Below, in pieces: positions 35,782 to 46,582 of a stretch of DNA of 64,000 nucleotides. The DNA is taken from assembly GCA_001599915.1 (NCBI GenBank), contig BCIG01000021.1, positions 124,001 through 188,000 of the forward strand, given 5' to 3'. Position 1 is the stretch's first letter; each line of letters opens with the position of its first letter. The notes beneath the pieces are model-generated. The model saw only the letters and a list, made by a program, of their open reading frames with translations, had not been told where the DNA came from and did no database searches. The stretch is from Symbiotaphrina buchneri. Lineage: Eukaryota > Ascomycota > Symbiotaphrinales > Symbiotaphrinaceae. The position numbers and the translations under genes were made by a program.

Positions 35782-38700
35782 CTAGCTTAATGCACCTCTC
35801 CCACCCACATTCAGCAGTGCCTCCTTGTGGCCTTCATGGAGCTCCACACGGAACAAGGTTTTAGGACCCTGCTTTTCCGGTGGCGGCAGGAATCCTATCT
35901 CAATTAGGTAGCTGATGTACTTTGCCATGATATCCTCATCTACTCCACTACCGCCTGAGGCATCCATACCTGACCACTCAGAGTCGTCCTTCAGGGCAGC
36001 AGTGGCGTTGGTATCGTCAAGTTCCGGAGCCTGCGTGTTTGCAGGGAGGTCAGACGTCACGAAGTGATAGAGGGGCATCCTACACATTCGGTGTCAGCTT
36101 CCGAACGAGTGATGCTCCTGCTCCTCGACACAGAATCGAGAAAATGAGCTTGAGACTATTGGATGACTTACAAAGCAAATTGAGGCTTCTTGCCCTCGAC
36201 TGCCTCATTGACATACTTCTCCACAGCTGTACGCCAGTCCTCGTAGTCAATTTTTGGAACCTTGTATCCATATTTGTTGAGGATCTCAAGGAACTCGTTG
36301 AGCCGTAGCATTGGATGTCCGGTCACTTGAGCAACACCCAGAGGTGAGACAGGGGGGAAGAAACCGGCTGAAGTGACAACCCGCGCGACGTGATCAACAG
36401 GCACCATGTTGACTGTGTTCGTGATGTCCGGGTATGAGCCGATCTGGATACACCCTTTCACCATCCGAACGAGGAAATCATCTGTATTCGTAACTATAAG
36501 ACAGGAGGGTCAGCACATAACTTTTGGAAGACACCTGAAAGCCTGGGATGGTACTTACTGCCTGTTTGACTATCTCCAGTGACGTAGCCTGGGCGGATGA
36601 TCGTTCCCTTGAGGCCTCTTCTGCCCGCCTCCTTTACCAAGTATTCCGCCACCCATTTACTTTGCCCATAGCCGGTCCCGAGTCCTTTGCTGCTTCCAAG
36701 GAGATCGTCAGATTCGCTGACACCTTTCCCTCCCGACTTGGCACTTTCCGCAGACAGATCGACATAGTACTCAGTATCAAGAACGCTCGTAGAACTGACA
36801 AAAGCAAACTGCTTGGGAACACCTTTGGCGCACAAAGCCAGTGCATCGATTGTGCCTTGAACATTGGCAGGCTTCAATTTCGAATAAGGATAGACCCAAT
36901 GTACCATAGCGCCGTTATGTATGACAACATCAATGCTGTTGCTCAGCTCTTCCCACTCTGCAGCCGATAGACCGAGGTTAGGTTCCCCTAGCGACCCTGT
37001 CACGCAGTGCAGCCGCCCTAACCATGAGGGTGACCAAACACCGTAAGCCTGACAACTCTGCTTGACACGATCAAACGCAGCCTTTTTGTCTCCAGCCCGA
37101 ACAAGTGCAGTCACCGTGACCTCGGGTGACCGTCGGTTGAGCAAGTCACGTAGAATATAAGCTCCGAGAAAACCGGTCGCACCGGTAAGAAAAACCCTTA
37201 TAGGCCGCGTCGAGTGACGGATGTCAAGGCCTTCTTTGGAGGAGAAAGACGTGGGCAGTTGAGCGACCAGCTTTCTAGCATCTCTGGAGTATTCTTCATC
37301 TTCCTGCACTGCATTGCTTCGCTTTTCGGTGTCGTTGGGTTCCCCAGCCACGCCTATGTTGAGATCGGCAGAATTTGAGAGCATGTCAATTTCGGCCGCA
37401 AATCCTCTCAGCGTCGGACTACGGAAGATGGCGCTCATACTGATATTCAGGCCTGGCCACTGGCGTTTCACGGCAAACAACATTTGCTGGGCGAGTATGC
37501 TGTGACCACCAAGGTCGAAGAAGGAATCGTTGGGGCCGATGCTGGCTGGTGTGATATGAGGGATTATACTTCCCCAGATGTCCGCCAACGCTTGCTCCGT
37601 ACGAGAATTCTCATAGGTAGTAGTAGAAGCTCTCCGAGGAGCAGCTGCTAGAAGTTCGGACGTGTCTGGGAAAGGCAGTGCAGGCTTGTCGATCTTTCCG
37701 TTTGGGTTTAGGGGCATCCTCTTGAGCGGAACGAACACCGTAGGGACAGCATACGAAGGTAACTTGGTCTTCAAGTGCTCTCGAGCGTCATTGCGTAGTA
37801 CCCGGAAGCGTTTCAACATCCCGACCATCCCCTCTTCTTGTATTTCTTCTTCCTTCAACCCTTTATCAATCAAGAACTGGGGCCACTTGCTCATCTCCGG
37901 CACAATGTAGCTGACCAGTGTCGGCTCCTCGTCCTTATCCCGACGCACCAAGGTGACATTTTCCCGAATGAGGGGATGCTGTGACAGGTGCGTATCGATC
38001 TCTCCAAGTTCAATCCTGAAACCGCGAATTTTAATCTGGTTGTCTGCCCTACCAGTGCATTCAACATCGCCCGACGGCATATATCTGCCCAGATCACCAG
38101 TTCGATAGAGGCGATCCCGAGGGCCCAGATAGAATTCCCTCCATGGTTCTCTGAAGCCCTGCGCTTTAACCTTATTCTGGTCCTCGATCACCCACTTCTT
38201 TGGGTCCACGAACCAATTCGTCACGAATTTGGTCGCAGTTAATTCTGGATTCCCGAGGTAGCCTTCGGCAAGCCCTCCCGCCCGAACATAGAGTTCTCCT
38301 ATCTCGCCCACCTCACACTGGCGTGAGAGATTCTCCCGGTCCACCACTAGAAGCTGAACGTCTACCATTCCCCTGCCTGCAGGTATGATATTCTTCATCT
38401 TATCTAGACATGTCGGGTCCTCTGTCCTACTCGGAATTTCGTAATAACTGACAGCCCGCTGCGTTTCAGTTGTCCCATACATATTCACAATCCTCACATT
38501 AGGTGCAAGCGCCTGCAGTAGTCGACAATCTCTTTTGATCAAAATATCTCCAACAAAGAATGCGTGATGGAGAGCCGGAAATTCGGCGCTGGCTCCGCCG
38601 ATCAAGATCTGACCCATGGCTGGGGTAAGATGGGTCACAGTTGCACCGTGCTCGCGCATCCATTCAGCTAGTCTCTCATGTTGTATGTCTTCCTTGGAAG

Positions 38701-39505
38701 GGACCAATAGCTTTGCACCGAGAAACAAAGGAGTGAAAATATCCCGTTGGATGGGGTCGTGGGCAATGCCACTTAACATGGTAAATTGGTCGTTCTCACT
38801 GAGATTGAATCGCTCAGCCATCCATGGAAAGTAGTATGCCAGTGAGAAATGACGGCCACAGACACCTTTGGGCCTGCCCTCCGAGCCCGATGTGAAGGAA
38901 AGAGTCGGCGTAGAATCCGGTCCTACCAGAACTCCAGGGGAAGTTGCCTTTAGTGATGCCTGTGGCTGTAACACATCCTTGCCTTCCATTTCACCACCCA
39001 GCAAGCCCCCATCGTCTTGAAGCAGCAGGCCGGGAACCTCGGTACGGATCTCGAGATTTGCCTTGATAAAGTCCCGGACTTTGTCGGTCAACTTGCCGGC
39101 TTCACGGCTCGCCTTTTCAATGACGACCAGAGCGCGGGGCCGGGCGACGTCTAGATATATTATCTGTCGGTCCGGAGGGTAGGCAGGATCGATAACAGAG
39201 AAGGTGGCGCCGGCCTTCAGTGTGCCCATGACGCAGACGACGAGATCAACGCCCCGATTAGAATAGATCATAACAACCTCTCCCCTTTGGATTCCCGACT
39301 GCAGCAAATGATGGGCGAGGATGTTCGAGGCTTCATTAATCTGGCGATAGGTGAACTCCCGGCGCGGAGTGGTGCTGGAGGCAGTCTCAACGACGCATAT
39401 CCGATCCGGGTGTTTTTCGGCATTCGCGGCGAACAATTCGTGAATGGCACCACGATAATCGCTCCAGTGGAGGTCGGCCGTAGGATCTGGTAAGACAGGC
39501 GCCAT
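35782..39505 (-). CDS. LYS2: Alpha-aminoadipate reductase (lysine biosynthesis), lacking the usual N-terminal region
   Basis: Three exons on the minus strand: 39505-36559, 36493-36172 and 36079-35782, with all phases matching, giving 1188 residues. The domain order is adenylation (about 20-600, with core motif LSFTSGSEGRPKGV near 200 and LYRTGDLGRYMPSGDVECTG), carrier protein (DSFFDLGGHSILAQQ at about 655, whose Ser takes phosphopantetheine) and thioester reductase (VFLTGATGFLGAYILRDLL at about 775, catalytic YGQSKW at about 945). The enzyme reduces alpha-aminoadipate to its semialdehyde using ATP and NADPH, after activation by Lys5. Yeast Lys2 has 1392 residues. Here the frame starts at MAPVLPDPTADLHW, a point that in other fungi lies some 200-250 residues inside the protein. 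The 39506-40112 spacer shows no matching exon. No product other than Lys2 is likely: A-PCP-R order and all motifs agree. Confidence 0.95.
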
Positions 39506-40112
39506 ACTTGGCCAATTGAGCCTCGAATGAGACTCCGACGAGCGCCTGCGTGCTTGTGAGGGTTCCCGCGTGTGTGCGTCTTGGAGGCCACAGTCGGTGT
39601 TTGTGTCTTTTGGGCAATAATGCGATGAGTCGACGATGATGATTTATTTCTTTAATTTTTAGACTACGGAGTATCTATCTCTCTTGCTCCGAAATCGCAC
39701 CGCGGGGCGGTACGAAGTGACATACTGTACTCCCATCTTTAAGGGGTCCGAGCTTGGCAGAAGCGTAAGGTATTCATAGCTGTACGGATGCTCGTACTGT
39801 ACAGGTAACTTACTTACTCCGTACCTTAAGGTACCTTACCTTACCTTCCCCCAGTTCGTCCGTTCGTCCTCCTTCACGGGCAAAGACGACTTGAAGCGTG
39901 AAACGGATTCCGACTTTGTCTGCTTCGCAACTCCAGACCTCTCGAGTCCCCCCATCACATTGCACGTTGCAGATTATTGCAGCTTGTACATTCCACCCGT
40001 TCCCGTCCGACCATCCGATCGAAGGACATGGTATGAGGGCCTGTGCAGAGGCCAAGGTAGTCGCCTGCCCCTGTTGTCGACTACCGTCTCCTCGACTCAA
40101 CTGGCTCCCTCC
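39506..40112. promoter_or_regulatory. Divergent promoter of LYS2 and the membrane-protein gene
   Basis: About 600 bases between divergent starts. Hexamers of the TACCTTAAGGTACCTTACCTT type lie at about 39815-39846. A frame open upstream of 40113 has no ATG and looks like a leader. No strict TGASTCA (general amino acid control) site was found; TGAGTCG at about 39625 is a near match. Confidence 0.5.
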
Positions 40113-41948
40113 ATGCCGCGGCAGCATACCGTAATGGGGAAGCCCGTCACCCTGACGCTGCCGCCCCGCCGCTTTCTGATTCTCTTCGGCCTCATTCTCT
40201 TCTTCCTTGGATCATGTACGCTCTTCACTTCTCCATCAACCAGGACAGAAATCTCGGATACAGCCCATGATGCCGCCGAGCGCCTACCCAAGCTTAGCAT
40301 TCCCGGCATCTGGAATCCGTTCAAGCTAGACGCCCATCAGCCGCAAGCTCAGGCGAACAGTACCAACGGAGAAGCCAGTTGGTTCAGCGACTGGAAGTGG
40401 CTTAACCCCTTTTCTTCGACGGTTACCCTTGATGATGACAGAGCCGTTTTGCCGCCCCTGAAGCCGCGGGCACATATATACACGTACTATGATTCCACCT
40501 CGAAGAAAGGAGACGATGTTCGAGCGGCAGAGGAGAACCTTTTGCTCACTTGGCGGAGAGCGTGGTGGGCCCAGGGGTTTCGGCCCGTCGTGCTGGGAAG
40601 AGCTGAGGCGATGAACAATCCGCTCTACGAACAGCTGCAACAGCTGAAACTAGAGCCAGTCATGGAATCCGAGATGGCAAGATGGCTGGCATGGGGCAAC
40701 ATGGGGACTGGCATCCTGGCCAACTGGTTGGCCTTGCCAATGGCCCCTTACGATGATGCTCTGCTGTCCTATCTGCGGAGAGGTGAATATCCGAAACTGA
40801 CCCGCTATGAGGGTCTCGGCGGGGGATTGTTTGCAGGCGAGAAAGATGCCATCAATGATGCGATCAAGCGCGCTTTTCGAAATACGGAGTTGGGCAATTA
40901 CAAATCGCTCGTTGACGCTGTCCCACGGGACTCCTTTGTCGTGGACCCGCAACATGACGGGATCGCCTTCTATGACGCTTCCACCATCAGCGAGAAATAC
41001 CGGCCCGTTGCGGACAAGCTTGTTGAATCCAACGTTGAAGGTTTGAAGTCGCTCAACGAGCTCATCAACTCCCACCTGCACAATACCTGGCAAAACGCCT
41101 TCTCTAGCGGGGTTGCTGTGTTGAAACCATTCCCACAGCACATGACGGCTTTGACTGAGGAAGCGATGCATATTGCGACCAATCTCTCTCAATGCTCGCT
41201 GAGCCCGGTGCCAGCGTCATGTCCTCCGAATCGTCCCAAGTGTTATCCATGTGTCTCCACCCAGCCTATGGCCATCACCACACCTGCTGTGTTCCGCAAC
41301 AAATCATCTCTCTATACGATCGGCACGTTCCCGCATCCCTACACGTTTGTCTCACTGAACGGTGAGCGGGAGAGCCTGGACGTTAGCTACATCCGCCGGC
41401 AGACGGAGAGAGACCTCTGGCTGATCACGGTGACCCAAGAACTGCTTGGCACCGGGATGAGCGGGCCGGCGCGGCTGACGACCTTCAAGGAGATGGTTGC
41501 CGGGGACTACGGCGCGGCGCGATCGCTCTGGATGGTTGCGGAGCGGGAACCCCCCAAGGACCTAGACTGGCGATTTGGTTTCGCCCTGCCCCGCACCGGC
41601 AGCGACCGCGGTGAGTCCGAGACACCGGTGCCCGGGCCAGAACGGCGACCGCCTCCGCCGAAGCCGGACGGCCCGGTCCCGACGGAAGCGCAGCTCACGA
41701 GCGAACGCAAGCTGTTTAAGAAGGCCAAGACGGCGCTCAAGAGCAAGGTGCGGCAGCAAAAGGCCATCCGCAACGTGGTGGAAGCGTGGAACCTGGCGGA
41801 CACGGAGGCGTGGAAGTTTGTGCGGGCATTCTCGGCCCGACGAAGGATGGAGCGACTGCGGTGGGAGGAGGAGGAGGAGCATTACGCGGGCGGGGAGGAG
41901 CGGGTGCAAGGACGGGGCGACGGGAGATGGTATGACTGGAGGAGATAG
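40113..41948 (+). CDS. Conserved-looking type II membrane protein of unknown function
   Basis: Single exon of 611 residues from the ATG at 40113 (MPRQHTVMGKPVTLTLPPRR). The basic N-terminus is followed by one hydrophobic helix at about 21-40 (FLILFGLILFFLGSCTLF), then Ser/Thr-rich luminal sequence: a type II topology typical of Golgi proteins. The central ~330 residues look folded, with AHIYTYYDSTSKKGDDVRAA, TWRRAWWAQGFRPVVLG, MARWLAWGNMGTGILANWLA and a cysteine-rich CSLSPVPASCPPNRPKCYPC. The opening of the luminal domain is reminiscent of glycosyltransferase-like proteins, but I see no DXD motif and do not assign an enzyme. The C-terminal ~120 residues are Pro-rich, then a basic/acidic helix. 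It is divergent from LYS2. Confidence 0.8.
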   Translation: MPRQHTVMGKPVTLTLPPRRFLILFGLILFFLGSCTLFTSPSTRTEISDTAHDAAERLPKLSIPGIWNPFKLDAHQPQAQANSTNGEASWFSDWKWLNPFSSTVTLDDDRAVLPPLKPRAHIYTYYDSTSKKGDDVRAAEENLLLTWRRAWWAQGFRPVVLGRAEAMNNPLYEQLQQLKLEPVMESEMARWLAWGNMGTGILANWLALPMAPYDDALLSYLRRGEYPKLTRYEGLGGGLFAGEKDAINDAIKRAFRNTELGNYKSLVDAVPRDSFVVDPQHDGIAFYDASTISEKYRPVADKLVESNVEGLKSLNELINSHLHNTWQNAFSSGVAVLKPFPQHMTALTEEAMHIATNLSQCSLSPVPASCPPNRPKCYPCVSTQPMAITTPAVFRNKSSLYTIGTFPHPYTFVSLNGERESLDVSYIRRQTERDLWLITVTQELLGTGMSGPARLTTFKEMVAGDYGAARSLWMVAEREPPKDLDWRFGFALPRTGSDRGESETPVPGPERRPPPPKPDGPVPTEAQLTSERKLFKKAKTALKSKVRQQKAIRNVVEAWNLADTEAWKFVRAFSARRRMERLRWEEEEEHYAGGEERVQGRGDGRWYDWRR

Positions 41949-43632
41949 GGGCGCCTTCAGGTCAGTGCCGCATCATATATACGTCGGCTCGACGGTTCAG
42001 GAATCGGTGAGAGAGCATGGGAAGCGTTTTGTATACCAAAGTAATTGGGTGATGTAGTTATCCTGGGTTGTCACGGTGGTAGAGTTGAAGCAAATCCTAT
42101 GTCTGTATGTACCAAAGAATGCAAGGTACCTTACGTTGATTTGCCTTTTTATAAGCCAAGATAGGTACCTAAGGTAACTAAGGTGCAGGTGGTCAGCCAT
42201 TGAGGATGATCGGCATCCAGGATCGTGGTTGAAGCTAAGAAACTTAACTATGTACCTACCTTACTCTTATCTTTAAAATTGTGGCTTAATTTGAAAGGAC
42301 GATAAAATAACTCGTCGGGCGGTCAAATGGTTTCAAAAGAGCGAGCATGGAGCTGTGTGATTGGCTCCCAGTATCAAATAGACTGAATTGGAGCCGTGTG
42401 GCACTGTGGCGCCCACTCCACCCCAGCCGCCAGGTTGTGAATGAAACGGGAAGTGACGGTTTGACGATAAGAAAGACAGATGAGATGTGAAACGGTCACC
42501 GCTCAGCCCTGCCACAGGCGCCAGCTGTCAGTCGTACCGCCAACGCCAACCTTAATTTCCTAGCGCTGCATCCACATCCGCCAGTAGTGTGGGTACGACA
42601 GCACCCTGCATGCGCGACGGGCCCCGGGCCCGGATGAGTCACGAGTCATCGAGGTCGGCGTTTGGGAAAGCCACTTCTTTGTTTCTTTTCCAGTTCATTC
42701 TGCCCAAAAGGCGGCCAAACCAGGACAAAGAGAGGACCGACTCTCCTCCACCAATGATCACGATGTCCACCATGAAGGAGAGCAAGGGTACATCGTTAGC
42801 CAGCTGGTCTGTGCGAGGCACGTGCGTCATGGTTCGAGATGGACAAAGAAACGACTGGCCCCTAGGCGTCGAGGCAACGCAGGCGCCTAAGAAAAGGTGT
42901 GAATGCTCGAGGTGAAAGGTACGAAGTAATCCTTTGTCGCCATGTGCATACTCCACGTACCCGTACTCATACCCGTACCTTATCCATCGACCTGGAAGGG
43001 GCGGACCGATTCACTCCAATGGCGGCTCAATGGCGGCGGCCAGACCACCTCTCTTACCTCTCTCCTCGACCTCGCGAGAATAGAACTGAAACGGGCAGCC
43101 ACTTCTCTTTGTACAAACATGTTTCGGGCGAACCGAACAAAAGGAACGTGGAAGTGAAGGGTGAGAATAAAAAATAAAAAATAACTTATTAAAAACAAAA
43201 GAACAAAGGAAATTCACTGAGTCATAGTCGACTACCTCTTGAGGCCTTCAGTGATAGTCGCTGTCTCCGTCCTCCGCGCTCACGCTACGCTATGCCCTCG
43301 TGCGCCGTCATCCTCCTCCTTCTCCTTCTCCTTCTCCTTCTCTTTCTCCTTCTCCTTCTCCTTCTTCTTCTTATTCTTGCTCCTTCCTTCCTTCCTACTC
43401 TTGACTCGCTCTCGCCTTTATTCATGCCTTGTCCGTTCCTCTTTCTGCTCGAGGCCCTCCTCGAATAGATTGTACTTTTAATGAACATCAACTTCTCTCT
43501 GGCTCGGACATCTTTCTCACTTGCTCACGTTATCCCTCTGCACTCCATTTCTTCTGCTTCATACTACGCTAATTGTACCTCTCAATAAATAACTTGCACC
43601 ACGAACACCACTTCATACGACTTCATTACTAG
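41949..43632. other. Long spacer upstream of PRM1
   Basis: About 1.7 kb without a supported gene. It contains TACCTT/AAGGTA words at about 42124-42262, an exact TGAGTCA (AP-1/Gcn4-type) site near 42635, an A-rich patch at about 43165-43205, and a long pyrimidine tract at 43311-43373 close to PRM1. Overlapping small frames at 42589-43217 are not supported. Confidence 0.5.
43311..43373. repeat. CTT/CCTTCT pyrimidine microsatellite
   Basis: An almost pure C/T tract built of CTCCTT units, 260-320 bases before the PRM1 start codon. Pyrimidine tracts like this are common in fungal promoters and leaders; it also creates a false Arg-rich frame on the opposite strand. Confidence 0.85.
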
Positions 43633-45957
43633 ATGTCTCCACTGGCTGGACTTCGACGCTTAATCCAACACTCCACCCAGATGTCCTCCTCAGGACAGCA
43701 GCGATCCCATGGCTTCCCCCGGTTGCCGCAGTCTCTGTCCGCTGGCGGCTACGAGATGCACGACTACGATACAACCGGGCACCATCGAGGGCCCACAGCA
43801 CCCAATACAGCCCCCGAGTTGACACCATACCTCGGCCTCCGCGCCCGCCTCTCGCAGACATGGATCAATCGCTGGACCATCCTCTTGGCCCTCGTGCTGG
43901 CCAGGGTCCTTCTAGCCGTCAACAACCTGGACAACGACCTGGCCTCGGCGCAAGCTCAAGCCCTGTCGGCTTGTTCGGACGTCGAGAGCATGGGCAGCGC
44001 CATGGCGTCGATGCCCTACTACCTTTCTCAAGGCGTCAACGAGCTCGCGGCCACGGGCATCGAGAAGACCGTCCATGGCCTCACCGACATGCTCATGCTC
44101 ACCGTGACCGGCGTCGAGGAGCTTCTGCTCTTCTACATCGAATATCTCGTTGGCACTTATGCCTGCCTGATCACCCTCGCCGTCGACGGAAGCCTGCACG
44201 TTGCTTTTCAACTGCTGGAAGATGCCACAAACTTCGTCAACAAGACCATCGGGGGCATCGAGTCGGACTTGGTCAGCGGCCTCACGGATCTGCAGAACGC
44301 TATCAACAAATTGGAGAACACAGTTGACGGCATCCCGCAGCTCTTTGGAGCCACCGGCCTTTCACCGGTCAATCTCACCTCGACGGCGCAGGAGCTCAGC
44401 AACGTGACCATCCCGGCAGACCTCATCGATGCGAATTCTCTGCCGGATTTTGACCAGGTCAAGACCGCCATGTCCAACCTCATCAGCGTGCCTTTCGATG
44501 ATGTGAAGGGCCTCATCAATCAGAGTTTCTCGGGCTACACGTTTGACCGGTCCGTCTTTCCCGTACCACAGAGGGAACAGCTGACGTTTTGCTCTGACAA
44601 CGACGACATCAATGACTTCTTCAATGAGCTCGGAAAGGTGGCGAACACGGCCAGAAAAGCGTTCGTTGCCATAATGATCATCCTTGCTATCGCTGCTTGC
44701 GTGCCTATGGCATATCGCGAGATCTGGGGATGGCGTACCACAAAAAACCGGGCTCAGCTCATCAGTAAGAGCCTCATTTCCAAGAATACGTTTTGATCAA
44801 TTAATGTCCTTTTGTTGAACAGTTTTACTACCACGAATTCATTCGACCCCATCGACGTTGTCCAGATTGCCAGTCGCCCATACTCGAGTACAGTCGGTAT
44901 CAAGGCAGCCTCTCACTTCGCTTCGAGCCGACGCCAGATTCTTGTGAGGTGGTTTGTGGCATATTGTACGACCACGCCTGCGCTGTTCGTCCTCTCCCTG
45001 GGAATTGCAGGTCTGCTGTCATGCTTGCTGCAATACATTTTACTCAAAGCCGTCGAGAAAGAAGCCCCAAAATTGGCCAACGAAGTAGGAGACTTCGCAG
45101 GGCAGGTCGTCGCTGCTTTGACCAAGGCGTCCGCCGAATGGGCAAATGGAACCAACTCGGTCATTATCGATACCAACACGGACATCAACGACAAAGTCTT
45201 TGGCTGGGTGAATACCACAACCAGCGCCTTGAACAACACGCTGAACGAAGGTATGGACGAGATGAACAACTTCATCAATAGCACCTTTGGCGGGACGGTG
45301 CTGTATGATCCCATCCAAGGTGTCTTGGGCTGTCTCATCGGCCTCAAGGTCGCCAGTATCGAGAAAGCCTTGACCTGGGTCTCGGACAATGCATACATCA
45401 GTTTCCCTCTGCTTCCTAACAATACATTCAGCCTTGGTGCTCAAGCTAGCATTTCAAACACCTCCGACCCTAGCCAAAGCTTCCTCGCAGATCCCAGCGG
45501 CGCGACAGCCGACAAGATCACGGATGCGGTCGCGACAATGACGAACGCACTGGCCAAAGGCATCAAAGATGAAGCCGTCATTGCCAGCGTGCTCGTCGCT
45601 GTGTGGCTACTTGTCGTTCTCATTGGCCTCATCCGTACTTTACTGATGTTCTTCGGACGGGACAAGGTGCGCGGTGAAGGAGGACCGACATACTACGACC
45701 CCGACGAGAGCGTTCATGCCGCTCCGTCCGAGCCAGCGCCGGCATACAGGCCGAGCACGGCACCACGGGTCTCTGTCTTCTCTCCCGTCTCTCCAGAGTC
45801 CGACATGATCACTAGGACATCACCGGATGACGGCTTGTCGCCATGGAACAGAAACGAAAAACTCGGCTTTGCGGGGCAACGGAAAGTGGTCGAAGGTAAC
45901 CCCGGGCTACATGTCCGGCAGAGTAGCTACGGGCAGATGGGAAATGAGAAGAGCTGA
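43633..45957 (+). CDS. PRM1: Plasma membrane fusion protein Prm1
   Basis: Two exons, 43633 to about 44765 and 44823-45957, giving about 755 residues. The Prm1 pattern is clear: a cytoplasmic N-terminus, a first membrane helix (WTILLALVLARVLLAVNN), a luminal domain with conserved Cys and many Asn-X-Ser/Thr sites, a membrane helix before WGWRTTKNRAQLIS (AFVAIMIILAIAACVPMAY), then in exon 2 FDPIDVVQIASRPYSS, another helix (ALFVLSLGIAGLLSCLLQYI), a second luminal domain and a last helix (VIASVLVAVWLLVVLIGLI). The tail is Pro/Ser-rich. Prm1 stabilises plasma-membrane fusion during mating and hyphal fusion. The oddity is the splice junction. The only GT donor (after ATCA, GTAAGA) leaves phase 1, but the acceptor TTGAACAG requires phase 2; one more G before the GT would fit. 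Confidence 0.92.
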
Positions 45958-46582
45958 GCGAACGACAGGGATGAACGACGCGTCATGACGGTACGACTCT
46001 TGGTCTATAGAAAATTGGCGCGGTTTTGCATGAAGCGTCGACGTTTGGTCCTCTGTCTCTTTGAACCTCATGGCAGGTCGTGTCTTGCATTATTTGGCCG
46101 TTTCGGCCGTTGGCAGTTGGAGGCGTTGGCTCCATGACTAGCTAAAAAAAGAACATAAGTAGTTTGACTTCAAAAAGAATTGAAAGTCTGGCAGACATTT
46201 CGATTCCTGCATGATTCCCTTTTGAGCTGCGTGCTGTCGCCATATTTGATCGACCGTGAGCTGCCTGCCTGCCGCCCAGGAACGTCACAGTTTAACGCCG
46301 CAGGAGCCTGCTTCAAGAAATCAATTCTGAGCAACGAGGCCGCGATGCCATACACATGTACTCCTTGTTATCCGCGCCACTAACTCCTTTGACTCCGACG
46401 CGTCTTTTTTCGACCGCGATAAACGTAGCCTTCATCCAGCCATGAAATACCATTCAACTTGCTGCTCCATTGTGTAGATAATTAGCTTTGGGAAGGCAAA
46501 CTTCGATCGGCAAGGTAGCTCAAGGCGGGGCAGGACCCAAATCCCGTCGTGGAACTCTTGCCCACGGAGTGCTCAGGGGAGA
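45958..46582. other. Convergent spacer between PRM1 and ERG9
   Basis: About 625 bases between opposed stops. No gene, RNA or repeat seen; the short frames near 46170-46383 are unsupported. Confidence 0.5.

Noticed and set aside
35782-39505. Non-ribosomal peptide synthetase-like (A-PCP-reductase) enzyme of a secondary metabolite cluster
   Set aside because: The motifs follow Lys2 throughout, and the neighbours NRK1 and a membrane protein are not biosynthetic tailoring genes.
40650-41192. Minus-strand frame of 180 codons inside the type II membrane protein gene
   Set aside because: Shadow of a conserved-looking plus-strand coding region of high GC; no independent evidence.
43239-43491. Ser/Phe-rich or Arg-rich small protein around the pyrimidine tract
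   Set aside because: Product of reading the CTCCTT microsatellite; a low-complexity artefact.
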